A stretch of 42,307 bases of DNA from Tieghemiomyces parasiticus (GCA_027575765.1 JANBPT010000350.1:1-42307); one strand, 5' to 3'. Positions 20,525-33,057 are shown, numbered from the stretch's first letter. Made by a program: numbers and translations. The notes: generated by a model not told the origin, from the letters alone.

Positions 20525-20596
20525 TTACAAAAAGTGGAGGACGATTAATAGAGAGGATGGAATGGTATCAGGCCAGCGGGTCCAAGGATACACCAT
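20525..20596 (-). other. Possible upstream ORF in the GATA gene leader, 23 codons
   Basis: If transcription starts about 30 nt past the TATA run at 20928-20945, the leader is about 650 nt and contains this ATG-to-TAA frame, 277 nt before the main ATG. It could dampen translation. The start site is inferred. Confidence 0.3.
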
Positions 20597-20927
20597 GACA
20601 GAAGCAGGCGCGGTCTGGGTTGGCGTGATATACTTGAAACCGTGTCAGATACTAGGAAGCGTAAGGCGGAACACGCCGATAAAATCAAGTCGCGGCCGCC
20701 GATGCCAAGAGAGGGCGCGCAAAGGCAGAAATAGTCCGGCAAGAATGAGGTGAGGTTGCAACGAGACAATGGACAGGGCACCAGAAGGTTAAATAGCGCA
20801 GCACGGGGTTGGGTCGCAGAGTAGCGGGACACGAAAAATGTGGGAAGACACAATTAAGCGGGATAAGGTCAAGGTATAGACAAGACAGTACATATGAGGT
20901 CTGGATGGAGGCGGGCGGGCCCGGTGG

Positions 20928-20945
20928 TTTATATAATATATATAT
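20928..20945 (-). promoter_or_regulatory. Candidate TATA box of the GATA gene
   Basis: An AT-only run reading TATATAAA on the minus strand at its left end, in a region that is CT-rich on the GATA sense strand. It lies about 680 nt before the ATG, implying a long leader. Confidence 0.45.
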
Positions 20946-23900
20946 CTGACAGCCACGCAACCTATGTGACGGTGTCAAAGTGGGGGAGGGCAGGATAGGG
21001 AAAGGGGGATTGGACGGGAAAATGGGGAGGGTCACAGGTGATGGTGAATGGAGGACAGACGGAGGGTAGTCCGGGGTGTGCAGATCAGGGCTAATAAAGA
21101 ATGTATATAAAGAGTGGATAACGAAGGGGCCGTCCCTCGCCCCCTTTCCTCGATCGACCACCCCCCTCCCCCTTTTCTGTTTCTTTCATTACTATTCGAT
21201 TAGAATATACGACAGAACCGGGACTGGCAACAAGCGAATGGAGCCGGCCGATCGAGCTAGCCATGCAGGTGCATGGTTCGCTTTTCGCCACTGACCGGCA
21301 ATATTAATCAAAGAGACCCACTACTGGTGGGGTGGAGAAGGCGGAGGCTCCGGCGGTGGGCATTAGTGTGGATTTAAAGGAATGTGGGGAAGCGCACACA
21401 CAGACATCTAGGGGCCTTGTGTGGGAGGTAGAAGCAGCGCTGTAGTCCAAAGGTGATTGGTCGCTAGGTAACTTGACCCCGCACCACGCACACATGACCC
21501 CGCCCAACGGTCGTATAAGGGCGTGCGAACTAGTTGTTTGGATGGAAGTGCCAATACCGCTCGGTACAGCTATGTAGGATGGTGGCCGCTACCGCCATAC
21601 TGGCAGTGAGTTAATCAACATGGCACTGTCGCAATGCCGAGCAGTCAAAGTGTGAAGGTAGTAGCCGATCTACTAAGCGAGCAAGGAAAAGAGGTACGTA
21701 CGTACACTTCTGATTGACAGGCCTGCTGATGGGACCTGGGGGGCGTTGGAGGCGACCATCGTTAGTCTCCGAGTAGACCAGGGAAACCGCTGACCCACTG
21801 ACAACGCGACAGGTGCCAATGAGCCCCATCGGGCTGGTTATGGTCGAAGAGGCTCGGCCTGATCAGCAGGTAAGAGAGCGGGAGAGAGGTTCGGGGAATA
21901 GTCGAGGGCAGAAGAAGGTGATTGCGTCCGGAAGCCACAAGACAAGCCACCGGCGGATTACTTGTGAGCGAGTGAAAGGCTCGGCAGACTCGGAAGGAGA
22001 GCAAGACTTCACTCCCCCCCCCAACAGGAGCGCGGACGCCTTTGGGGTACGATCAAGACGGAACCAGAAAAAGTGGGGAGGAGCGCATCCAAACACGCGG
22101 TATGCCGAACGGCACAGCTGTGTAATGACTTGGTCTTGAGTGGTGCCGTTGTCAAGTACGGCCGAATGAGGCTTTTCTTTGGGTTTGACCGAGCGACGAG
22201 CCCATTGACCATGGTGGTACAATAGGTGCTGTCTTTCTCTTACCGCCTTGGCCATCTTTCGTTCTCACCAGTATAGCTGATCTTTCGGTGGGGGGGGCAC
22301 TTCGCTTTATTGTCCCTGATTCTCGATAGTGGCAGACCACACCCCGTACGACCCGACCACCAAGGCACTGTAGATACGCATCCATATGCCACACGATGGC
22401 AGTTACTTCACCCCACTGTCCACGTCTTATCAAGGACTGATATTCCCCAATACGTACCCTAGATCTCAGGGGTGGAGAATGAATAGACCCGTAGTGGGGT
22501 GAAACCCGAACTAACGCGTCTAGTCGACTCTAACACCTCGTTATCCATCGTAGCCGTCGGCTATCTCCGGCCCTACTGACAATGCTAAGCAAGGCAGAAG
22601 CCAGTATACATCTCGGTTCCCCTGGTGCCGAAACCGCCACGCCATAACCAGCGTGGCATCGGGCCAGACAGCCATATGGAGGACGAGAGTAAATCAGACA
22701 GGCATCGGCTGTCAACATCACCCCTCTCCGCCTCCTTTCCATGCCCCTGACCGTCCGATCTGCGGTGGCGACGTCCCGCCAGCTGGTTGGATGATGGCGC
22801 GTAGAAAGTCCACGATCTGAAAACCCCTTAACGAACAGGTTTAAGTCTTCATCAATCGACTGTCTGGCGAGAGTGTCTACTCCATCCGACGGCCTCACGG
22901 TTGACGGGGGTACGATGAGGAATCACTGCGCACTTCAAAAGACCTATTCGTCCTTCCACCAACAATTATATGCCTGCCTGACGAGATGATTATTAATATT
23001 AGGGGGGATCGACGACCTGCACCGCTTTCTCATGTTTCCGTGGCCTCGCGGGAAGTGGCGGTAGAAAAAGGAAACTGATAAGTGTAACGATTCTCAATTC
23101 GTAAATGTTGGAGGGGTGCGAAACTTCCGCAGCGTGTGTGGTAAGGAAGGCTGGTGGATCCCCCAACGCCACCGGTATGTCCCGTCAGCCATGCGTAAGC
23201 GGTGATCGGCCACTTTCATTTTCATCCCTTTCCTCGCCTGTTTGGCACACTCCCTGTTACTCTCTTTCACCTCCCTCTTACCAAACACACCGCCCCGTTC
23301 GGGGACTCCGTACGTAACCGGATACGGTTCCCCTGTGCGCACATTCCAGGGTCTATCATGGCCAGGGCATATTAGGTACCAATCGAAGCGGTGCAGTTCG
23401 TACTGGGGTCAGTATGCCAACGACCTGACACCATGACGAAAGCAGCCTGGGTTTCCACGGTGCGGAAGGGCCGTTGGTGATCTGGCCAATTAACTACTTT
23501 GAGGTCTGGACAGTTCCCCTTACTGTTTTCCCTGCGGATCAGAGTACCCCCTGTTCGACCCTACACCACTGTCTCTCTAATAGATGACTCTACTAACTTA
23601 ACCCCGTAGGGCACACCAGCTCATGGCAGGAATGGGGCGAGGCTGGGTCTCCTCCGGATATCCCATGGGTGGGAAGGGTAGCTCTACGGTCGGCGCCTGC
23701 CTCCGAAGTTCCAATCAAATATTGTGGATTTGACGGGTGCTAATCAGAGCGACACGCAGCCGCGTCAATGGAAAAAGGGCGTGGATCTGTTGGCGGTGGG
23801 AAGGGGGAGGGCTAGATGGACGGTCGGAGTGACGGCTGATCAGTGGAATAACCGGTAATGTGTGGGTAGCACACATGTGTGAAGGTGAAGGCCTACCTTG

Positions 23901-24231
23901 ATCTTTGGTCTTGAGAAAAGCGGCGAGAGAGGGGGGGGCTGCCCTCTGGCCAAGAGATGAGTAGCGTATGCGAAGGGCGGTATTTGAGCGTGACAATAAA
24001 GAAGTGATAAGGGGCACCATGAAGGGGTGAGGGCGTGATCGGGCCGGCTGGCCCTGATACCAATCCCTCGTGAGTAGTACTAGGCGGGACAGCTCCCCGA
24101 TAGAGTCCGAGCCCCTACAGATAAGGACGGGCCAACTGAAATCCTGTCGTCAAGGGTGAGCTCGCCTTAAGAGACGACACCAACTTCAGACCAACTCCCT
24201 CTGCATCTAGTGTCAGTGTGACTAGCTACAT

Positions 24232-24252
24232 ATAAAATAAAATAAAATAAAA
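24232..24252. repeat. ATAAA pentanucleotide repeat
   Basis: Four tandem ATAAA units in the gene-free stretch upstream of the GATA gene. Confidence 0.8.
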
Positions 24253-26203
24253 AACATTTAGGCTTGGCCCCACTGAGCCATCCCAATCGGCTGCCGGGAG
24301 CGGTCTTTCTGCAGGACGTGGCTGAAGAGGTACCGATACTACCTCTGGGATGCGCATAAAGGTCATGCTATAAATCTATAAAGGGTACGCATTTTATGGA
24401 GGGAGTGAACGGTACATTTAAAACGACGCTCCCCTCGCCTCGACCACGGGTAAGATCAAGGTAACTCCCTTAATGCATCGCAGGTATCAGAAAGAAGGCA
24501 GGTAAATGGGTTGTATCCGCTTCTACTGCGTATGCCAACCCACAGTTGATATCTACCGTATCTTGCAACATTGCCTGTACCGAAGCCCTGTACTGCCTTA
24601 AATTGATCATGCCAACGGTAAACACATCGGATGGCTATCCGAGGGAAGGGGCCGTCGACCGCAACTTGCCATGTACGGAAGTACTCGGGTAGTTGCCTAC
24701 TCCTCCCCTGGTGATCAGCCACACCCCGAATATCGCTGATCAGCCGCCCATTCACCATCATCCCCGGACCACCATCATCTTTTCGACAACTGCCAATAGG
24801 TTTATGACATGAATTCATACGTCTAGCCGCGGCTCAAGCCCTGTCACGGATTATAACCCTACCAGAAGTAGCGCAGCCTAGACACGGACCTGGCTGGCAA
24901 ATTGTTCACGAAGAGTTCTCTCCCGGGTAAATTGGTAATATTAAACCTTCCAGGAGGCCGTTGATCTGGATTTTTGAAACGAAAGCCTGATGTGGGAGCC
25001 CTGCCAAAAAATAACCGCCTCTGGTTACTCAACTTCCGACCTTCGCTGACAGGTCTATTACTGAGATCCCCCCTCGTAACCCACTTAACCCAATTGTTGC
25101 CGCTACCCATACCCTTCCCCTAACACACAATATACAGTGACCGGCTCTCTCCGTGCATGTGCGTGTGTACGGCTTTGTAAGTACACGGGTTGTGGATCAA
25201 TGGATCCCAGGGCAATACAATGTACCCCTCCCGAAGTCACGCGGGGTATCGGGTGGGGAGGTCGGAGGGCCGCGTGCAGGTAAAGCTGTCAACCTCGTAA
25301 GCAGGGATATCTGAATGAATAGAGGTGATGAAACTGGTGCCTGCGTTGGCGCACTCGGGACTAATTATATCGCCGAGTCTGGCCGACCTGTACCAATCCA
25401 CGTGGCTCACCACCCTTCTCCCTCTCCAGCGGTCAGCACTACATGAAGGCAGGATGGTACCTGCTTAATATCGGAGGGGGGTTTGCACACTGGTCAAAGA
25501 ATCCCCAGTAGGATTAATCCCCTTTCGCAGATGCAATGAAACTTCGGATTAACATCCTTCTAGGGCGGGGGGAATACCTTCATGCCAGACAAGAATGGGT
25601 ACGTTCTGCACCATGGACCTGCCCGCATCCATGTGGCGACGGAATGTCAAATGGGGCCATGTTATCAGGCCATACGGTTACCCTTCAATCCAGCGTTGAA
25701 TACAGAGAAGTCGTGTTGACTGACCTCAATGAGGCACAATCGACAACCCGTCTGTCACCCAGCCAGCCCCAGCGGCATAGACCCTGGCTTACTGACCAGT
25801 GTATATCTACTTGGCATGTGTGTCCAGTCAACCGGTGTGTATAGACTGAGATACATGTAGATTAGTTGGGTGAGCGACTGGATCCGACTGCAGACAAAGG
25901 GCGAGAATCATTTTAAATGAAATCGACGGACATGGGAGGAAAGGTAGGGTCAGACGGGGTGGGAGGGGGAGGAGGGGGGGTCACTGACTCGTGAAGGCGA
26001 GATCGACTGTTGCACATCGAAGGTCCCAGACGACAAGGACCCCCAACACACGAATGTTCCGAGTCTTTGTCGAGATAGATCCTGTGAGGGTCAACCCTAA
26101 CGGAGCCACCAGTCACCCCACTTCCCGATCTACCCCTCTCCCCTTTCATCCTCGTCCTGCTCTCCTTCATTACTCCTCAGCTTTATCCCCACCGCCCCCC
26201 CCC

Positions 26204-26220
26204 CACACACACACACACAC
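26204..26220. repeat. CA dinucleotide repeat after a C10 run
   Basis: About eight CA units directly after ten C at 26195-26204, inside a CT-rich block. Confidence 0.9.
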
Positions 26221-26337
26221 TCCCTATTCCTTCATCGTGAACTCTATTGCCTCCCTCTTTCAGTGTTCCATTCGTGACACTCACTTTGGCACCCTCAATC
26301 TGACATTTCTCCCCTCCCTCCCTCCCTCTTCTGGCAA

Positions 26338-26640
26338 TATAAGGTCGGCCCTCCCTCCATAAAATGAATTTAAGCCTGACGGATTTCCTGACAAAGGAAG
26401 GGCTGGATAGCCCAACGACGAGGGAAGGGGAGTCTCGACAATCAATAAGACATTGGGCGGTACGGAATGTCTTGTGGTTGGAGGGGGGAGGAAGGGATCC
26501 TTAGATGAACTAGCCACGCCGTGGAGCAGGTGCCGTCGGCGCCCTTCGGGGTTTGGGGTTCCCCATGCCCGCCCTTAAATAGTGGACAGAGGGAGGTGAA
26601 GAGCACATGAGTCGGAGGTTAATATCAAAGCTCCCCCCCG
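26338..26640 (+). ncRNA. Candidate structured transcript (hairpin cluster)
   Basis: The segment follows a CT-rich block (26100-26340) ending in AATATAAGG, the composition seen before promoters in this window. Within about 200 nt there are several local stems: GGGCT/AGCCC at 26400-26413 with a 4-nt loop, AAGACATT/AATGTCTT at 26447-26473 with an 11-nt loop, the palindrome CCACGCCGTGG at 26514-26524, and GGTGCC/GGCGCC (one G-U pair) just after. There is no match to a known RNA family that I can recognise and no proof of transcription. It could equally be ordinary intergenic sequence. Confidence 0.2.
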
Positions 26641-27612
26641 CCCGCGAGCACTGACGAACCCGGGTGGACGCCTTGGCAGTCATCACACTGATCTATTACG
26701 CTTTAGCTTGCGCCGGGGGGTGGTCTTGGGCCTCATTTCGATTGAGGTCGATGGAGAAAGAATGCTGCACAGTATCCATTGTGACATGGCTTGTGCGAGG
26801 CCAGACGGCGCGCCTCTTCGTCACGAGCAAAGCCAATACATCCTTCACCTTTCTTTGTTGCGATGTTCACTTCCACCCCCAACAGGGTGGGTGGTTCAAT
26901 GGGACGGCTGAGTAGGCTAGATGATGGACGGGCGGGCCCGAGGCTTGAGTTGGTACTAGTTGGCCCGAGGCCATCCGAATTATCCGCACTGCGGCGTGGA
27001 CCGGGTCGGTCATCAGCTACACGGAGCGGACCAACGTAACAGCCGAAACATCATCCGCAGTCGCCTTAGCTAGCCGCCCACGCCAACCACATTTCCATCG
27101 TAGAACTGATCGCCTTCAAAAAAAACCTATACGGCCGGAAGATACACCTAAATCTTCGGCCTTCTTCACAAATCAGAGTAATATCAAGTACGGAAAATGC
27201 GACTTATTAATAAAAAAACAAACATCACGCATGGTTAACGAGCCCGTGAAGGGGACAGGCTACGTAATAGAATAAAATAGGCGGTGAGGTGTGGTGCGAA
27301 TCGTCCGTAGTAGGCAAGAGGGGGGGGTTGGAGGGGAGTACGGGGCGGGTAATGCAGAAGACAGGGAGAACAAGACACGGAGGGGTGGCAAGATGAAAAT
27401 GGGGGAGGGGAAGGAAAACATCAAATGGATAGGTGTGTAAGGAGGGGGCGAGTGAAACGAAGCGACGAGTGAAGCCAGAAAGGCAGAGGTGATATGAAAT
27501 GAGGAAGAAAGCAGGAGCCTGTGGGCCATAAACGAAGAGAGGATCGAAGGCGTGGGCAAGTGCAAAACATGGCGGTAACGTGGACAATGCCGCTCACCGC
27601 TACCTGCAGACG

Positions 27613-27635
27613 CACACACACACACACACACACAC
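27613..27635. repeat. CA dinucleotide repeat
   Basis: About eleven CA units, 20 nt past the KAP104 stop codon and so probably within its 3' UTR (as GU repeats in the RNA). Confidence 0.9.
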
Positions 27636-27654
27636 GCAAAACTTGGCTCAACGA

Positions 27655-30600
27655 TTAGACCCCATAGCGCTGGGCCAGGGTCAGGCGAATCTTCTCGGGG
27701 AACCCGTTGAGATAAGTGGCCCAGTTATCGCCGCTCATCTGCTTGATGCCGTGCAAAATCTTACCCATCATATCATTAAGTTCCGCGGACGGGCTCTGCC
27801 ACATGGCGACCGCATCGCAAAAATAGACAAAGGACTTGACTATCCCGTTGGGATTAGCCTGTATGAGGGTGCAGAGGCCGCGGAAGGCCGAGTCCTTCTC
27901 GTCGTTATCGCGGATCCCGCGAAGCAGCGTGCAGAACCGTTCGGCAAACACTTCGAGGTAGGGCGCCACCTGGGCGGGGCACACCAGGCCCAGGCGGCCA
28001 ATGGTGATGGCCGCGTTCTCGCCCAGCGTCCGCGTGGTCTTGGGGTTATTGAGTAACGGGATCAGGCGGTCCAGGAGCGGGCTGACCCACGGCTGCATTT
28101 CGGCCCCGTATTGGAGCGCAATCTCACCGGCCGACCACGCCGCGTTGTTGCACACCGACACGTGTTCAGCTTGCGGGTCGATCTGCCCAATAAGGTCCGG
28201 GAAGATCTGGGCCAGGTGCGGGCGTAGGTGACCGAACGCCGAGATGGCCATGTCACCAAGCAGTGCGTATGACGACTGGCGCACCTCCGGCGATGGGTCC
28301 TGCAGGCACGCTCGCAGCAGATCCACCAGCGGCGGCTGGCTGCCAGCCACCAGGCCCTCCACCACGGGGCCCAGTCCCTGCACCATCCCACTGACCAGGT
28401 CGAGGGTCACAATGATAAAGTCCTTGTCGGGCATCTCCAGGGCCGGGTTGACGGCCGCGGCTTGAGACTGAGTGAGGGTCTTGGCCGCAATGTTGACGCA
28501 ACGCTCAAACACTGGGCCGGCGAAGGGCTGGAATCCTAAGCCCACGGCAGCTGTCACCGACGATAGGCACTCCAGCAGCGGGAACAGGTCCCGGTCCTCG
28601 TCGGACAGCTGATGCCACTTCTGGATGAGCGGGGGTAGGAGCATCTGGATGTACTCGGGCTGGTTCAGCGCCTCGCCCACCGAGTCGGCCAAGGTACCCA
28701 CGGCGTCGTACAGGATGAGGAGATTCTTCTTCTGGTACTTGCCAAAGGCCTGCACTAGGTTCTGGATAATGGGGCCCAGGTACGGCACCAGTTGGGGGCC
28801 GGCCTCCTCCTCCAGCGTGGCGAAGGCGCTGCAGGCCGCCTCTTGGACGCGCTTGCTGTTATCCAGGATCATACGGGCCAGGCCCTCCAGCTCTGGCACA
28901 AAGAACTTGACCCGGGCCTCCTCGCTCGGGCATTGGCAGCACCAGGCGGCGTAGCGGCTGAGGGTCCAGCACGTGATGGAGCGCACCAGGGCCTTGGGGT
29001 GGTTGAGGTGCTCCAGGAGCATCGGGATGAGGTCGGGCAGGTGGGGCTCGATGCCGGTCATGCACCCCTCGGCGATGGCGCCCAGGGCCAGGATGCCGCA
29101 CTCCTTCTTGAGCCAGTCTTCGTTGAAGAGGGCCTCCTGCAGGAGGGGCAGGATGATGGGCAGGACGTCGTTGCCAAACACAGTTGAGAGTACGTCCAGG
29201 GAGGCAGCGGCGCACTTGCGCAGGTTCCACTCGGCGTACGGGTCGTCCATGTCGTCGTCGTCGTCGTCATCTTCATCGTCCTCGTCATCGCTGCCACCCT
29301 CGCCCGGGGTCCGCTCGGCCCGGGGCGCATCCTCCGTGTGGCCGTGCTCGTGGGATTTGGCGTGGTGGTGGCGGGGCTTGATGTCCTCGGCACGGTCGGC
29401 CACACCGCCGTCGTCCTCGTCCACGTCCAAGGTAAGCAGATCCATCTCGGAGTAGACCATAGAGCGGAGAAGGACCGGGATGACCTTGGGTAGGAACGGA
29501 CGCAGGTGCTCCTGGAGTTCCTCCTGCTCGGCAAAGGTAAGCCAGAACTCGCAGGCCTCCAAAGCGAGCTGGTCGTCGTCGCTCTGGGTGCAAAAGATGA
29601 TGTACTCGACAATGTTGGTCAGTTCGGGCAGGAGCTTGTCGGGTCGGGCCTCCAGCAGCATGACGAAGGCCTGGCACACCTGCTTGCGCACCTCAGGCTT
29701 GTCATCAGACGCGCGCTTGAAGAGGGCCTGCATGAAGGCGTCAATGTGGACCATCAGGGCGTTGGGCCGACTCAGGATAAACTGGTTAATGCAGGACAGG
29801 GCGTACACGCGTAGCTTAGGCTGCGGAGAGTCCGTGTACTGGATAAACTTGGGGATCATAAAGTCCAAGGGCTGGGTGCCCTCCACTTCCTGGTCCAGCT
29901 CGCCAGCCGAGTCCTCGCATATTTTCTGTAGGGCCCCGAACGCGCCCTCCACGACGTTGTAGTCGCTGTGGTCCAGGAGCTCCATCAGGCGGGGCAGGAC
30001 CTGGGGCCAGGCGGTGACGCCGCCACGCGAAACGATGGTAGTGATGACGTTACCGGCTGTACTACGCACCATGGCGTCAGGGTCACCTAGGGCTTCCAGA
30101 CAGCCGGCCTTGATGTACTCGACCACGGGCGGGGCGATTTCCTGCAGGCGGAGGCGCACGTTGTTTTTGAGGATCAGACCGGCCACCGCCCGGGTCTCGG
30201 TGGTCTCCTGCGGCATTTGCGTGAGGACATAGATGAGGTAGTTATTGTAATCCGGGATCTTATTGAGCTCCTCGAGTTTCTGTGGGTAGAAAGGGGTGCA
30301 AGGTAGCGTGAGGGAGGGGGAGGTGGCAAGGGAGGGAAGATATCGAGGTTGGCAGGTGCGACAAAAGTGGGTGATACAGAGGGGAGGGTACAGGATGGTG
30401 CGTGGCGTAGAGCCGTCCAAGCACGGGCGGGTAGGAGTGTGGGTATGTGCGGCCATAGCCATGGCTGTCCCGGTCACTTGACATCAAGGGAGGGAATGCC
30501 GGACAGGGACAGTAACCAGGTCTTGGGATCCGTGCTTATCGCGGGACGGAGCTAGACAACCTTTACTCGTCGGCGGCCGAGGGCAGACCCCACGACAGGA

Positions 30601-30816
30601 CTCAACTACACCCTGCCTCCCACGGGCGGGGCCGGTATGCGTCGCCCGCAATGCCTAGCGAATCAGGCGGGTAAGCCCCGCTGGAGGGTTGCGTCAAACG
30701 TATTGGATCGGACGGCTTACCTGGGCGTTAGCAGCCTGGATTTCGTTATTAGACGAGATGGAGTTGGCCAGCATCTGGACCAACTGGGCCAGACTCTCGG
30801 GCTGCGGAGACCACAT
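27655..30816 (-). CDS. KAP104: Transportin (karyopherin beta-2), KAP104-like, two exons
   Basis: Exon 1 is 30721-30816 and exon 2 is 27655-30279; the 441-nt intron (GTAAGC donor, CCCACAG acceptor) is phase 0. Product 906 aa. Kap104/transportin carries PY-NLS cargoes such as hnRNP-type RNA-binding proteins into the nucleus and releases them on RanGTP. Exon 1 starts MWSPQPESLAQLVQMLANSI and continues into KLEELNKIPDYNNYLIYVLT, matching the family N-terminus (human ...[22 protein letters not shown]). Clear family landmarks are EGAFGALQKICEDSA, IPKFIQY, LEACEFWLTFAEQ and HEAT repeats throughout. The acidic H8 loop is at about residues 361-378 (a run of D and E), preceded by a His-rich stretch (HHHAKSHEHGH). 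ATG context is good (CACCATG). Frame upstream of exon 2 is open but is intron and lacks the family start. It diverges from PLP1. Confidence 0.95.
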
Positions 30817-31996
30817 GGTGCTGATTTAGGTTCCAGGTGGGTGGGAGGCGGGATAAGGCGGAGTAAAGACGAGTGAAGGGGGAGGGGGGAGTGTAGTCCA
30901 CACGATTAAGCGCAGAGATGGCGCAACGCTAATCAAGGCAGGGGGATGAAAGGACGAAGTATCAAGGGACTATCAAGGTCAAGTACAGGTAGATGGACGT
31001 GGTGGGGCGGGTCTTCGAAGGGTGTCGAAGGGAGAGGCGGTCGGCGATGGTGAAGGAGAAGGAGGGGCGGGGGGTGGGTGCGTGGACTAATCAGGACTCT
31101 CCGGTCCACAGGCTAATGGTATACCATGTCAATTTCCCTCCCTCCCCCACTTTGGCACTACGAAGCCTCACCAGAAGAAGAAAAAAAAAATACCACCCGC
31201 AAGAGCAGCGTGGGTTGTGGGACCCTGGGTGGGTGGGACCATGGCGGGGATGGCCAAATGGTGTGTTGGAGGCGAGAGGTGGGGAGTCGCCACTACGAGA
31301 GTCGTACAAAGCTAGCGAGGATAGCGGTGGAGCGGACGGTGGTGGCGACAGGGCGAGTAAAAAAACGGTGGCGAGAGGGGAAATCACCACCAGCGGACGT
31401 GGACGTAAGGGCAGTGAATTAATAGAAGTCTACAATGCATGGTGGGGGTTGCTGCGAGCCTTGATAGACGGAGACAGACCCAACGTCACGGCGGATCAAG
31501 GGGAAGCCACTTGACCCAATATCACCCGGGCAGCATGCCTCACAGTGACAGCATCCCTATGCTTGAGTATCGCAAGATTAGGGTCGGCCCATACATACAC
31601 GCTTAATGCGACCCGCGGCTGAGGACCGAAGGGAGCTCTTCTGCATTACCACAATCGAGCCAGGTGTAAACTCGAAGCCAACACCCAGCTCTATCTGTCG
31701 GGTTGTCGTCAAGGGAAGTGTGGGTAGTATGACGGGTATACCCAGCGGACCGCAGGCGGGGCTGGGGGGTGAAACTGCGAAATTAATGATGCCTGGTTAG
31801 CGACGCAGCGGTGGCCCGGGACCGAACACCGCCTCATCTGGCCTCCGACCTGATTCACGGCATCCACTCAGAGCTCCTTGCTCCCGCTCATGCTGGCCAA
31901 GTCACCTCGCCCTTACGTCCACCGAGCCACTCAACCTCCCATACCGGATCGCATTGCTCCCTTTTTCCGGCTATTTCCGTTCACCCTCCTCTCAGC
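30817..31996. promoter_or_regulatory. Shared upstream region of KAP104 (-) and PLP1 (+)
   Basis: 1180 nt between divergent start codons. The KAP104 side (30830-31080) is purine-rich on the plus strand (CT-rich sense strand). The PLP1 side is C/T-rich at about 31850-31995. No TATA box was seen on either side. ORFs such as 30993-31514 have no domain and follow the purine skew. Confidence 0.45.
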
Positions 31997-33057
31997 ATGG
32001 CATCCACTCCCACCGACGCCAACATCGAGCGCCTGGCCTATAAGGGCCTAGAGGCTTCAAGTGACCTCGAAGAGGACGCCCTTTTCGAGGAACTGGAGAA
32101 CGACTCCGGGGTGGCCGCCTACCGTGAGCAGCGCCTAGACGCCCTCAAACAGCAGTAAGTAACCAAGGGAGACGTGAAAAGTCACCCCTCGTTTGCCAGA
32201 CCACTGCCGCCGTGACCTTGGCTGCTACTATGGACTCACTCTTCCCTGGACGTCTGATCCTCCCATCCTTGTCGATACTGCACGCGTTCCCTCTTAAACC
32301 GCCAGGATGGCCGAGCTCCAGCACATGCGGTCCAACGACCACGGCCAATACACCGAGATATTCGAAGAGAAGGCGGCTTTGGACTTAATGACCTCGACCG
32401 ATCTGTGCGTACTCCATTTCTACCACCCGGACTTCCGCCGCTGTCTCATTATGGACAAACATCTCCAGGTAGGTGATAATGGCGCTGAACGCTCCCCCCT
32501 AACTGCTTGGCTGGCTATGTAGCCCGCATTAGATGATCGATTGGCATCGTTTGGCAACCCGGCTCTAACCCGTTAGCTATGGTCATCGATTTGCCCCTTT
32601 CCTGGCCTCCCGCCCCCCAACCTGACGACAGCTCCTCGCGCGCAAGTACTTCACCACCAAGTTCTTCAAGGTCAACGTATCCAACGTCCCTTTTATGGTG
32701 GAGAAACTCAAGATTCGGGTCCTGCCCTGCGTGATCCCAGTGGTTAACAGCGTCACCGTACGGCGTGTGGTCGGTTTCGAGGAACTGGGCAACAAGGACG
32801 ATTTCAAGACGGTCCAGTTAGAAGCGCTCCTCCGCCGGACGGGCGTGCTAAACAGCCCCAAACCGCCGCGCGAAGCGGATCAGCCAGGCGACAGCTCGGA
32901 GGAAGAAACCGATGAAGATGCTTACCTTGAAGACGACGGCGTAGGCGGAGGTTCCTCGTCGCGGCGGCGTAATGACGGCTTCCTAGGCAAGCATCACGCC
33001 CAAGCGGCCGGTAACCAGCGGGCACGGAATACCAGCTCTGACGATGAGTTTGCCTAA
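31997..33057 (+). CDS. PLP1: Phosducin-like / TXNDC9-type protein PLP1, three exons
   Basis: Exons are 31997-32154, 32306-32468 and 32632-33057; introns of 151 and 163 nt with GTAAGT and GTAGGT donors. Product 248 aa. This family (yeast Plp1, human TXNDC9/ApaCD) binds the CCT/TRiC chaperonin and modulates folding of actin and tubulin. Seen: an N-terminal acidic helix region (DALFEELENDSGVAAYREQRLDALKQQMAEL), the linker HGQYTEIFEEKAAL, then a thioredoxin-like fold from about residue 82 (LCVLHFYHPDFRRCLIMDKHL, FFKVNVSNVPFMVEKLKIRVLP, VVGFEELGNKDDFKTVQLE). The CxxC of true thioredoxins is absent, as expected. The tail is acidic and Ser-rich and ends SSDDEFA. The ATG has A at -3 and G at +4. The first intron splits a Gln codon (CA/G). 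Confidence 0.93.

Larger units (their letters stand above)
20249..27654. other. 7.4-kb stretch upstream of the GATA gene without a recognised gene
   Basis: Every ORF over 60 codons lacks a recognisable domain and has the size expected by chance; the longest with a real ATG is 120 codons (24456-24818, minus). Contents seen: CT-rich sense-strand leader of the GATA gene to about 21.2 kb; a TATATAAAG on the plus strand at about 21104-21112; ATAAA repeats at 24232-24252; a 9-base direct repeat TGATCAGCC at 24712 and 24737; a promoter-like CT-rich block at 26.1-26.34 kb followed by a hairpin-rich segment (listed); CA repeats at 26204-26220 and 27613-27635; and a purine-rich block at 27.25-27.55 kb, probably the KAP104 3' UTR (CU-rich in RNA). 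Confidence 0.5.

Noticed and set aside
20685..21161. 158-codon minus-strand ORF rich in P, S, L and F
   Set aside because: Composition is forced by the CT-rich leader of the GATA gene; no domain.
24456..24818. 120-codon minus-strand ORF with a real ATG
   Set aside because: No family resemblance; one or two ORFs of this size are expected by chance in 7 kb over six frames.
30280..30477. Upstream extension of the KAP104 reading frame beginning at a GTG
   Set aside because: This is intron sequence: no ATG that fits the family start, and the acceptor at 30281-30280 joins in phase to the 32-codon exon 1, which matches the transportin N-terminus.
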